Source: an uncultured Oscillibacter sp. (GTDB lineage Bacteria; Bacillota; Clostridia; Oscillospirales; Oscillospiraceae). Taken from it: a stretch of DNA of 22,363 bases. The stretch lies in assembly GCA_910576845.1 (NCBI GenBank), contig CAJTJA010000038.1, positions 1-22,363 on the forward strand, given 5' to 3'. A program made the position numbers and the translations under genes. Shown piece by piece: positions 6,644 to 13,831 of this stretch (its first letter is position 1; each line of letters starts with the position of its first letter). The notes below the pieces were generated by a model, which ran no database searches, was not told the DNA's origin, and saw only the letters and a program-made list of their open reading frames with translations.

Positions 6644-8176
6644 ATGAACATCAAACAAGCCAAACAGGAAGTCACCAACACTTTGAAAGCCTATCTTGCC
6701 AAGGACTCCCTCGGAAATTACCGAATTCCTCCGGTCCGCCAGCGTCCCATTCTGCTGATGGGCCCTCCCGGCGTGGGTAAAACCCAGATTATGGAGCAGA
6801 TTGCCGCCGAAACCGGGGTGGGTCTGGTGGCCTATACCATTACTCATCACACACGTCAGAGCGCCGTGGGCCTGCCTTTCATTGAAAAGCGGGTTTACGG
6901 CGGAGAGGAATACTCCGTTACGGAGTACACTATGAGCGAAATTCTGGCCTCTGTTTACGGTCTGATGGAGAAAACCGGCCTTCGGGAGGGGATTCTTTTT
7001 CTGGATGAAATCAACTGCGTCTCCGAGACATTGGCTCCCATGATGCTGCAGTTTCTCCAGTGCAAGACATTCGGAAACCAGCGCCTTCCGGAGGGCTGGC
7101 TCATCGCCGCCGCCGGGAATCCGCCGGAGTATAACCGCTCTGTCCGGGATTTCGATGTAGTGACGCTGGACCGGGTAAAGCGTATTGACGTTCAGGAGGA
7201 CTTCGCTGTCTGGAAGGAGTATGCGCGGCAGAAGGGCCTCCATGGGGCGGTAATTTCCTATTTGGATATAAAGAAGGAGAATTTCTACCGGATAGAGACG
7301 ACGGCGGAGGGAATTCAGTTTGCCACGGCCCGGGGCTGGGAGGATTTGAGCGAGCTGCTGGCGGTTTATGAGGCGCTGGGTCTTAAAGCGGACTGGGAGG
7401 TAGTGGGACAGTATATCCAGATGCCCCGTGTTGCCCGGGACTTCGCCAATTATTTGGAACTTTACAACAAATATCAGAAAATTTACCATGTGGACGAGAT
7501 TCTAAAGGGGACATGGCGGCCTGTCTCCGTCCGGGAGCTCCGGGCGGCCTCCTTTGACGAAAAGCTGTCTGTTATGGGCCTGCTGCTCTCCCGTGTCTCT
7601 GAGGGGGCGAGAGATGTACGGCAGCAGGATGCCCTGTGCGAAAATCTTCATGCGGCCCTGACAGCATTTAAAGAGGCGGCCGCCTCCGGGGTGGAGACTG
7701 CGGAAGCCATGGGCGCCCTGGCCCGCAGCCGCCGTGAGGCGCTGAGGCGCGCCGGAGACGCGGGACAGGTGGAGAAACAGCGCCAGACCCTGGCCCTGCT
7801 GGAGATCAGCGCCCTGGAGGACTATCGCCGCCGCCTTATGGAGGAAGGCCTGACCGCCCCGGAAGGAGCGGTAGAGGCGGTTCGAGGGTGGTTTGGACAG
7901 GAGGTGGAGAAGCGTTCCGCGCTGGCTCGGGAGACCAAAGCGGAACTGGACCATGCTTTTGCCTTTTTGGAAGAGGCCTTCGGCCAGGGTCAGGAGCTGG
8001 TGATTTTCGTTACGGAACTCACCGCCGGGCTTGACACCAGTTGGTTTATTGAGGTATTTGGATGCGACGCCTATTTTCGCCACAACCGGGAGCTGCTTTT
8101 TGACGATACCCGCCGCCGCATCCGGGAGAAGATCCAAGCCGCTAAGGCGGAGGAACAGGAGAAATGTCATGACTGA
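6644..8176 (+). CDS. MoxR-type AAA+ ATPase
   Basis: A 510-residue protein starting at the ATG following GGAAGGA. Walker A is GPPGVGKT (40-47), Walker B is ILFLDE (D121, E122), sensor 1 is Asn159 in AAAGNPPEYN, and an arginine-rich segment, TLDRVKRIDV (175-184), lies in the arginine-finger region. This architecture, including the ILFLDEIN motif, matches MoxR/RavA-like remodelling ATPases. The C-terminal approximately 180 residues form a long charged helical extension, possibly coiled coil, for partner binding. It should act with the VWA protein encoded upstream. The gene overlaps the NifU-like gene by 8 bp, so the two are translationally coupled. Confidence 0.87.
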   Translation: MNIKQAKQEVTNTLKAYLAKDSLGNYRIPPVRQRPILLMGPPGVGKTQIMEQIAAETGVGLVAYTITHHTRQSAVGLPFIEKRVYGGEEYSVTEYTMSEILASVYGLMEKTGLREGILFLDEINCVSETLAPMMLQFLQCKTFGNQRLPEGWLIAAAGNPPEYNRSVRDFDVVTLDRVKRIDVQEDFAVWKEYARQKGLHGAVISYLDIKKENFYRIETTAEGIQFATARGWEDLSELLAVYEALGLKADWEVVGQYIQMPRVARDFANYLELYNKYQKIYHVDEILKGTWRPVSVRELRAASFDEKLSVMGLLLSRVSEGARDVRQQDALCENLHAALTAFKEAAASGVETAEAMGALARSRREALRRAGDAGQVEKQRQTLALLEISALEDYRRRLMEEGLTAPEGAVEAVRGWFGQEVEKRSALARETKAELDHAFAFLEEAFGQGQELVIFVTELTAGLDTSWFIEVFGCDAYFRHNRELLFDDTRRRIREKIQAAKAEEQEKCHD

Positions 8177-8462
8177 AGATATGAAACGGATAGAAGCCGT
8201 ACTGGACGAGCGGGTCCGGCCCTCGCTGCGGGCCCACGGCGGAGAGATTGAAGTGGATCACTGGGAGAACGGCGTGCTGTATGTAAAGCTGCTGGGCCAA
8301 TGCGCAGGATGTCCTTCTGCGGATTTAACCAACGAAACCATTGTGGAGGCGGAACTGACCGCCGCTCTTCCGGAGCTCGTGCGGAGGGTGTCGGTGGTTC
8401 AGACCGTCAGCGACGAGCTGTGGGAGCAAGCCAAGCGCCTTCTTCGGGACCATCATCTGTAA
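8169..8462 (+). CDS. NifU-like Fe-S scaffold/carrier (NifU C-terminal domain only)
   Basis: A 97-residue single-domain protein with the NifU C-terminal fold: RVRPSLRAHGGEIEV, then VLYVKLLGQCAGCPSA with C45-x-x-C48, the cysteines that bridge a [4Fe-4S] cluster between two subunits. NifU family members normally have LxGxCxxCPxS; here it is CPSAD. The ATG at 8169 lies inside the end of the MoxR gene and follows a GGAGGAACAGGAG ribosome site. It probably delivers Fe-S clusters to apo-proteins. The coupling to MoxR suggests the remodelling system acts on an Fe-S protein, which is inference. Confidence 0.9.
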   Translation: MTEDMKRIEAVLDERVRPSLRAHGGEIEVDHWENGVLYVKLLGQCAGCPSADLTNETIVEAELTAALPELVRRVSVVQTVSDELWEQAKRLLRDHHL

Positions 8463-8525
8463 ACGCCGCATAACTCCGCCCCGCTTCTCATAAGGTGTAC
8501 CATGCTGAACATAGGGGAGGATGTT

Positions 8526-8801
8526 ATGGACGACTTACAGATGGACGAGAAGCTGACTCAGCTCCGGCGCTGCCGTCATACCATGGATACGCTGAAGCGG
8601 GAGAAGGAAGCCATTGAAACGGAAGTTCAGGTGGAGCTGGAGGCCAGAGGGGTGGAAGAGGTTGAGACGGCCCATTACAAGGTTGCCTGGAAAACTGTGA
8701 CCAGCGTCCGGCTGGATACGGGGGCGCTGAAAAAGGAGAGGCCTGAAATTTATGCCCGCTATGCTTCTCCGGCCTCTGTGAAACGCTTTACTGTCACCTG
8801 A
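8526..8801 (+). CDS. Small protein resembling the C-terminal tail of YqaJ-type phage recombinases
   Basis: A 91-residue protein. The ATG at 8526 follows AGGGGAGG by 5 bases; an earlier in-frame ATG at 8502 lacks a ribosome site. The N-terminal half is a charged helix (DEKLTQLRRCRHTMDTLKRE). The C-terminal half, YKVAWKTVTSVRLDTG, then ALKKERPEIYARY, then KRFTV, matches from memory the tail of phage YqaJ-like exonuclease/recombinases and related phage proteins (K.TWK....R.DT..LKK..PE.Y..Y.....RRF). No nuclease domain is present. It may be a domesticated or stand-alone phage-derived module. It is the last gene before a strong terminator. Confidence 0.6.
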   Translation: MDDLQMDEKLTQLRRCRHTMDTLKREKEAIETEVQVELEARGVEEVETAHYKVAWKTVTSVRLDTGALKKERPEIYARYASPASVKRFTVT

Positions 8802-8813
8802 GTCGATATAAAG

Positions 8814-8844
8814 GCCCCCGGCTGTGCCGGGGGCGCATTTTTTT
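8814..8844 (+). terminator. Rho-independent terminator ending the LRR/VWA/MoxR cluster
   Basis: GCCCCCGGC (8814-8822) pairs perfectly with GCCGGGGGC (8826-8834) around a TGT loop and is followed by GCA and seven T (8838-8844). It begins 13 bp after the stop codon at 8801. Confidence 0.92.
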
Positions 8845-8886
8845 GGCGCGGAACAGAAAAAATTTTACAGAATCCTCGCTTTTTGC

Positions 8887-8915
8887 TTTACTTATGGAAG
8901 AACTGTTGTTATAAT
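8887..8915 (+). promoter_or_regulatory. Sigma-A promoter of purA
   Basis: -35 TTTACT (8887-8892) and a perfect -10 TATAAT (8910-8915) are 17 bp apart. Transcription would begin near 8922, leaving an RNA of about 200 nt before the purA start. Confidence 0.8.
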
Positions 8916-8921
8916 CAATAA

Positions 8922-9115
8922 AGGGAAACTCTGGGCCCCGCAGTTTGCGGAGCCCTTCTTTCGTTGGCCGGAGGCGTCTTTAAGCCGGGGCCGACTCCCT
9001 GGAGCCGGAAAGGCTCTTATCACCGGCATGCCGCTGGCCGCAAACAGCGGACCGCCGTTTCAGGGAGAAGCGCCGGGTCAACAGGCCTTTTCCGGGACGG
9101 CACTGCGGGGAGGTT
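8922..9115 (+). ncRNA. Structured RNA between the promoter and purA: candidate 6S RNA or ribosome-site-masking leader
   Basis: The transcript folds end to end. CCCCGCAGT (8936-8944) is perfectly complementary to ACTGCGGGG (9102-9110), which contains part of the purA GGGGAGG ribosome site. Inside this closing stem, CGGA/TCCG (8948-8951 with 9091-9094), TTGGCC/GGTCAA (8964-8969 with 9076-9081, one G-U), GGCG/CGCC (8973-8976 with 9071-9074) and CTCCCTG/CAGGGAG (8995-9001 with 9061-9067) line up in register. Two apical hairpins sit at 9002-9016 and 9031-9050. A pyrimidine-rich bulge (about 8955-8963) faces 9082-9090. Such a long rod with a central bubble and about 190 nt is 6S-like. Alternatively, 8933-8955 can fold on itself (9 bp plus one mismatch), which would free the ribosome site. 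The pairings were read directly; the identity is a hypothesis. Confidence 0.5.
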
Positions 9116-9120
9116 TCATT

Positions 9121-10395
9121 ATGTCAAACTGCGCCATTGTAGGCATCAACTGGGGCGATGAGGGCAAGGGCCGTATGGTGGACCTGATTACCCAGGATTA
9201 CGACGTGGTGGTTCGTTACCAAGGCGGCGGGAACGCCGGACACACGGTGGTCAATGAGAAGGGCAAATTTGCTCTCCATCTGCTTCCCTCCGGAATTTTC
9301 CGTGAGGAAGTCGTCAATATTTTGGGCAACGGCGTAGCCTTGGACTGTGAGAGCCTGTGGAAGGAAATTCAGGATGTGACGGACAAGGGTGTTTCTATCA
9401 CTCCGGATAACCTGATGATCAGTGACCGGGCGTCTTTGCTGCTGCCTTGGCACCGGGATTTGGACAGTCTGGAGGAGGCCCGCCTCGCCGACAAGAAATA
9501 TGGTTCCACCAAGCAGGGCATTGCTCCTTTTTACTCCGATAAGTTTCAGAAGAAGACGGTTATGGCGGGAGAGCTTCTCTATCCCAAGCAGCTTCGCGCC
9601 CACCTGGAGGACCTGCTGGAATGGAAAAATTTGACGCTGACCAAGGTATACGGCGCCGAGCCTTATACCATAGAGCAGATGATGGACTGGGTGGCGGAGT
9701 ACGGTGAGAAGATCCGGCCTTTTATTCGGGATACCGGCGCGTTTCTCCGTCAGGCGCAGTCTGAGAATAAGCGCATTCTCTTCGAGGCTCAGCTGGGAGC
9801 CCTCCGGGACCTGGACTACGGTATTTATCCCTATACCACCTCTTCTAATGCTGTGGCGTCGTATGCTCCGGTGGGGTCCGGACTCCCTTCCGCCCAGATT
9901 GATGAAATTATCGGCGTAGTTAAGGCCTATTCCTCCTGCGTGGGAGAGGGGCCCTTCACCTGCGAGTGGTTTGGAGACGAGGCGGAGGAGCTCCGCCGGG
10001 CCGGCAATGAGTATGGTGCGAAAACCGGACGGCCCCGCCGGGTAGGCCCGATTGACATCGTAGCCACGCGGTATGGAGTCCAGTGCCAGGCCGCTACCAA
10101 CATTGCCTTGACCAAGCTGGATGTGCTGAGCTATATGGAGAAGATTCCTGTTTGCGTTCGCTATGAGCTGGGCAGCCAGCAGACGGACCGCTTCCCCTTT
10201 CCCGCCCTGCTTCCGGAAGCCAGGCCGGTGGTGGAGTATCTGGACGGGTGGAAATGCGATATTTCCGGCGTTCGGACCTGGGAGGACTTACCGGAGGCTG
10301 CCCGGAAATACGTGGAATATATTGAGCGGGAGATTGGCTGCCGTATCGGTTATGTCTCCGTCGGCCCCGAGCGGGACGCCATTATCCTGCGCTGA
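9121..10395 (+). CDS. purA: Adenylosuccinate synthase (divergent Clostridia form)
   Basis: A 424-residue enzyme that joins IMP and aspartate using GTP, the first step from IMP to AMP. The start at 9121 follows GGGGAGG by 7 bases. The N-terminal glycine-rich motif is NWGDEGKGRMVD (10-21), containing catalytic Asp13; the usual last GKGK is GKGR here. GNAGHTV places catalytic His41 correctly. TTSSN (substrate loop) and a C-terminal VGPERDAII are also seen. Two segments depart from the common enzyme: the usual FEGAQG reads FEAQLG, and the usual RGIGPAY reads KQGIAPFY. It is likely still a working PurA of a diverged clade, since the catalytic Asp and His are kept and purB follows. Confidence 0.93.
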   Translation: MSNCAIVGINWGDEGKGRMVDLITQDYDVVVRYQGGGNAGHTVVNEKGKFALHLLPSGIFREEVVNILGNGVALDCESLWKEIQDVTDKGVSITPDNLMISDRASLLLPWHRDLDSLEEARLADKKYGSTKQGIAPFYSDKFQKKTVMAGELLYPKQLRAHLEDLLEWKNLTLTKVYGAEPYTIEQMMDWVAEYGEKIRPFIRDTGAFLRQAQSENKRILFEAQLGALRDLDYGIYPYTTSSNAVASYAPVGSGLPSAQIDEIIGVVKAYSSCVGEGPFTCEWFGDEAEELRRAGNEYGAKTGRPRRVGPIDIVATRYGVQCQAATNIALTKLDVLSYMEKIPVCVRYELGSQQTDRFPFPALLPEARPVVEYLDGWKCDISGVRTWEDLPEAARKYVEYIEREIGCRIGYVSVGPERDAIILR

Positions 10396-10672
10396 GAGCG
10401 CTCCTCTATGGTTTACAGCTTTTCCGGCCTTGGAATTCTGCCGGTGCTGGACGCCGCTGCCGGGCCATTCCTTCTGCACAGCCTGATAACAAAAACGATG
10501 GAACGCCAGCCCGCGGCGCTGGCCCGGGCGGCGTTGCCGGTATTTGGGCCGGTATTCCGCTTTTGGCTGCTGTCTGTGCCAGGGACGCTGCCGGCGGCTT
10601 GACATGCTTCTCTGGAAAACAGGCGGGGAGACGTTCAATGCCTCCCGGCTTTAAAAAGAAAGGTTGATTTTT
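10396..10672 (+). other. 277-bp gap between purA and purB
   Basis: No credible gene was found. A 64-codon frame (10408-10602) has no ribosome site and no recognisable domain. There is a TTGACA (10599-10604) without a partner -10. A GGGAG/CTCCC dyad lies about 35 bp before purB. It may be a spacer or leader controlling purB separately from purA. Confidence 0.4.
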
Positions 10673-12091
10673 ATGCCGAAAGACCGCTACGAGTCTCCTC
10701 TCTCCTCACGCTATGCCTCGGTATTTATGCTGAACCTTTTCTCTGCCGATGCCCGCATTCAGACATGGCGGCGGCTGTGGGTGGCGCTGGCCCGGGCGGA
10801 ACACAATCTGGGGCTTCCCGTCGCGGCGGAGCAGGTAGCGGAGCTGGAGGCTCATATTACGGATATCGATTATGACGTGGCCGCCCAGCGGGAGAAGGAA
10901 GTCCGGCATGATGTTATGGCTCATGTATACGCTTACGGTAAAGCTGCGCCCTCTGCCGCCGGTATCATTCATTTGGGAGCTACCAGCTGCTATGTCACGG
11001 ACAACGCCGATATTATTCTCTATCGGGAAGGCCTGCGCTATCTCCGGAAGGAGCTGACCAATCTGCTGGGAAATCTGGCGAGGTTTGCCAGGCAGTATGC
11101 GGATACGCCAACCTTGGGGTATACTCACTATCAGCCTGCCCAGCTGGTGACGGTGGGCAAGAGAGCTGCTTTGTGGATGCAGGATTTTCTGGCGGATATG
11201 GAAGAACTGGATTTTGTGCTTGAAAATATGAAGTTCTTGGGCTGCCGGGGGACGACCGGAACCGAGGCCAGCTTTATGGACCTCTTTGAGGGAGACGGGA
11301 GCAAGGTTGATGAGATGAACCGGCAGATTTCTGCCGAGTTTGGGTTTGACAAGTGCTTCGCTGTCTGCGGGCAGACATATCCGAGAAAATTGGACAGCCG
11401 CATTTTGAACTGCCTGAGCTCCATCGCGCAGAGTGCCTATCGGATGGCCAACGATATCCGTCTTCTCCAGCATGACCGTCAGGTGGAAGAGCCTTTTGAG
11501 AAAAACCAGATCGGCTCCTCTGCCATGGCGTACAAGCGCAATCCTATGCGCTGTGAGCGTATCTGCTCTCTTTCCCGCTATCTGATGGCCGACGCCATGA
11601 ACGCTCCCATGACCGCTTCCGTTCAGTGGATGGAACGGACATTGGACGATTCTGCAAACCGGCGCATCTCCATGCCTGAGGGCTTCCTCTGTGCCGATGC
11701 CGTCCTTCGTCTGGCGCAGAATGTTACTGACGGGCTTCATGTCAATGAAAAAGTCGTGGATAGGGCCGTCCGGGAGTATCTGCCTTTCATTGCGACGGAA
11801 AATCTGATGATGGAGGGCGTTAAGCGGGGTGGTGACCGGCAGGAGCTCCACGAGATAATCCGTACCTGTTCTATGGCTGCCACGGCTAAGATGAAGGAAG
11901 GCGAACCATGTGATCTTCTCAGCCATCTTGCGGCGGAGCCCGCTTTTGCCATGACGGAGGCGGAGATGGAAGCTGTGCTGGAGCCGAAACTTTATACAGG
12001 CCGCTGCGCTGCCCAGGTGGAGGCATTTTTGGATCATATTTCCCCCGTACTGGCAGAGGCCGGAGGCGAGACGCCGGAGATTCATGTTTAG
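10673..12091 (+). CDS. purB: Adenylosuccinate lyase
   Basis: A 472-residue member of the fumarase/aspartase superfamily. It cleaves adenylosuccinate to AMP and fumarate, and also SAICAR to AICAR. The family signature GSSAMAYKRNP is at 281-291 (the flexible catalytic Ser loop), with TSCYVTDN (105-111), catalytic His152 in THYQPAQ, GTTGTEAS (193-200), and His79 in RHDVMAH. The length and sequence resemble the longer (about 470-480 residue) lyase type rather than the 430-residue Bacillus type. The ATG at 10673 follows AAAGAAAGG; a TTG in frame at 10664 is less likely. It follows purA, completing the IMP-to-AMP pair. Confidence 0.95.
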   Translation: MPKDRYESPLSSRYASVFMLNLFSADARIQTWRRLWVALARAEHNLGLPVAAEQVAELEAHITDIDYDVAAQREKEVRHDVMAHVYAYGKAAPSAAGIIHLGATSCYVTDNADIILYREGLRYLRKELTNLLGNLARFARQYADTPTLGYTHYQPAQLVTVGKRAALWMQDFLADMEELDFVLENMKFLGCRGTTGTEASFMDLFEGDGSKVDEMNRQISAEFGFDKCFAVCGQTYPRKLDSRILNCLSSIAQSAYRMANDIRLLQHDRQVEEPFEKNQIGSSAMAYKRNPMRCERICSLSRYLMADAMNAPMTASVQWMERTLDDSANRRISMPEGFLCADAVLRLAQNVTDGLHVNEKVVDRAVREYLPFIATENLMMEGVKRGGDRQELHEIIRTCSMAATAKMKEGEPCDLLSHLAAEPAFAMTEAEMEAVLEPKLYTGRCAAQVEAFLDHISPVLAEAGGETPEIHV

Positions 12092-12217
12092 CTGTTCTTC
12101 TTAAAAAGGGAATAGAAGCTTTTTACGTGACGATAACCAAGAGAAGTTCCCTGTATTTTGCTGGTCTGGTAATTCATTGAACTGGGGCGGCGGCATATGT
12201 ATATTGATAAGAAACGG

Positions 12218-12241
12218 AAGCCCGGTCGAAAGACCGGACTT
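12218..12241. terminator. Bidirectional stem-loop between purB and the GH18 gene
   Basis: CCGGTC (12222-12227) pairs with GACCGG (12232-12237) around a GAAA tetraloop. It is extended by AAG/CTT after one mismatch. T-rich stretches follow on both strands (CTGTTTTCT on plus, CCGTTTCTT on minus). It sits between convergent genes, so it could end both transcripts. Confidence 0.65.
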
Positions 12242-12329
12242 CTGTTTTCTGTATAGGTTTTTTCGCCAGCGGACATGACATCGCTTTTCAACATATTTGG
12301 CACTGGTTAGAAACCAGGCGTCATAGAGA

Positions 12330-13604
12330 TTATTTAATATCATATAAGGAATCCAGTACCAGCCAAATTTGAGAAAAAGGCCGCATGAGGTTCCAAAATC
12401 CTGCGCCCCTGAAACCATACTCTGCAATAAGCTGAAGCTTGGCATTTATGCTCCGGGCATCTTCGAACCAGACCTCGTGGGCAGTTCCCCCTGCGTCGGT
12501 GTAGTGGAAGAAGGGAGACTGCGCTGTTTCATCGTATTGGATGGCGGCTCCGTACTGTATGGCCAGGTCAATGGCCCTTTGATTGGAGATAGATTGAGCA
12601 CGGGTTTCGCCCTGAACAAAAGGCAGGGGCCAGTCATAGCCATAGTTGGGAACGCCCAGAAATATTTTTTCTGCTGGAATTTCCGTGACGGCGTAGTCCA
12701 GTACCGCCCGGACATTTGGCATGGGTGCGACCGCCATAGGCGGGCCGTAAGTATAACCCCATTCATATGTCATCAGTAGTACTCCATCCACCGCCGCCGC
12801 CACAGCGGCGTAATCGTGTCCCTCATAGAGAAGACCTCGCTGGCGGCTGTTCGTCTTCGGGGCCAGCGCAGCCCAGAGAAACCGCCCCTGCGCTGCCAGC
12901 AGGTGGCGAAGCCGTGCGAGAAACGCCGCATATGCTTCCGCCAATTGGCCGGGGAGATACTCAAAATCCACGTCAAGGCCTGCAAAATCCTTCCGAAGAA
13001 CCATTTGCAGCACTTCAGCCGTTAATTGGCTCTGCGCTTGAAAATCTGTCAGAATAAAGGTGGCCCGGTCGGTATCGAATTGACCCGATTCTGTCAAAGT
13101 GGATAAGTGCATTACCGGGCGCGTTCCTCTGGCTTGGGCAGCTTCCAGCATGGCTTCGTCGTGCAGCGGCAGCAGGCTGCCTTTGGCGGTGATGCCGTAG
13201 GTAAAGGGGGCCATCGCGGAGAGATAGGGAAGCTGTTCCGACAGCAGGGCCGGATTAATAAAGGGGTAGGCGTAGCCGTTAAAAATGCCTTCCCCGATTC
13301 GTTCTCCAAAATAGGAGATTACCAGCAGCTGCCCTTCCTTCAGAGCCTCGTTTCCTCCCAGTTCCCAGTTGTTGCGCCATAGCTGCCGGACAGTAGTTCC
13401 ATAGTCTGCCGCAATGGATGTCAAAGTTTCTCCTGCTGTTACAGCGTGGATGTCTCGGGGGAACCGGACCACCAGCGTTTGTCCCTCTGCCAAGGCCATA
13501 TCTGCGGGCAGGGCATTGTCTGCTGCCAAGCGCTGCGGAGACACACCGTATCTGGCGGCAATGGAATCGACTGATTCCCCGGGCCCCACCACATGAATTG
13601 TCAT
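12330..13604 (-). CDS. LysM-GH18 glycoside hydrolase (YaaH/SleL-like, spore cortex fragment lytic)
   Basis: A 424-residue protein with two N-terminal LysM peptidoglycan-binding repeats (about 3-48 and 51-98), then a GH18 barrel (about 105-415). The catalytic motif is FAGLDVDFEY (208-216), giving D211, D213 and the acid Glu215. The arrangement matches SleL/YaaH N-acetylglucosaminidases that digest spore cortex fragments during germination. No signal peptide is present, as expected for proteins loaded into the spore from the mother cell. The ATG at 13604 is preferred because GGAGG (13616-13620) is 11 bases away; an ATG at 13613 is too close to it. A YkvI-like gene is divergent. Confidence 0.88.
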   Translation of the reverse strand: MTIHVVGPGESVDSIAARYGVSPQRLAADNALPADMALAEGQTLVVRFPRDIHAVTAGETLTSIAADYGTTVRQLWRNNWELGGNEALKEGQLLVISYFGERIGEGIFNGYAYPFINPALLSEQLPYLSAMAPFTYGITAKGSLLPLHDEAMLEAAQARGTRPVMHLSTLTESGQFDTDRATFILTDFQAQSQLTAEVLQMVLRKDFAGLDVDFEYLPGQLAEAYAAFLARLRHLLAAQGRFLWAALAPKTNSRQRGLLYEGHDYAAVAAAVDGVLLMTYEWGYTYGPPMAVAPMPNVRAVLDYAVTEIPAEKIFLGVPNYGYDWPLPFVQGETRAQSISNQRAIDLAIQYGAAIQYDETAQSPFFHYTDAGGTAHEVWFEDARSINAKLQLIAEYGFRGAGFWNLMRPFSQIWLVLDSLYDIK

Positions 13605-13722
13605 AATTGACATCACCTCCCGGAGAACCCTATGCGGCCACGCCTGTACATCATTCGTTTTTTTCGCATGCCGGGCGGCATCACGCCATATATATGATGC
13701 AGAATACCATCAGCGTCTTTTA

Positions 13723-13778
13723 TATAGTCAGCACAGTTGAAAAGAAGTATTTCCTTCTTTTCAACCGTATTGACTATA
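13723..13778. repeat. 56-bp interrupted palindrome between divergent genes
   Basis: An outer arm TATAGTCA/TGACTATA (13723-13730 with 13771-13778) and an inner arm GTTGAAAAGAAG/CTTCTTTTCAAC (13736-13747 with 13754-13765) are both perfect. They are separated by symmetric 5-base internal loops and a 6-base centre. It is the only strong structure in the 227-bp gap between divergent genes at 13604 and 13832. A terminator is not needed here, so an operator or RNA hairpin is more likely. Confidence 0.7.
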
Positions 13779-13831
13779 AAAAAGGATTCCGGTGTCCTGG
13801 CCAAGCTGATGGCAGGCAGGAGGTTTTGAAA

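Noticed and set aside
10408..10602. 64-codon frame between purA and purB
   Set aside because: It has no ribosome site and no recognisable motif; hydrophobic stretches are weak.
10706..12085. 459-codon minus-strand frame opposite purB
   Set aside because: The purB signature motif lies on the plus strand; the antisense frame has no domain.
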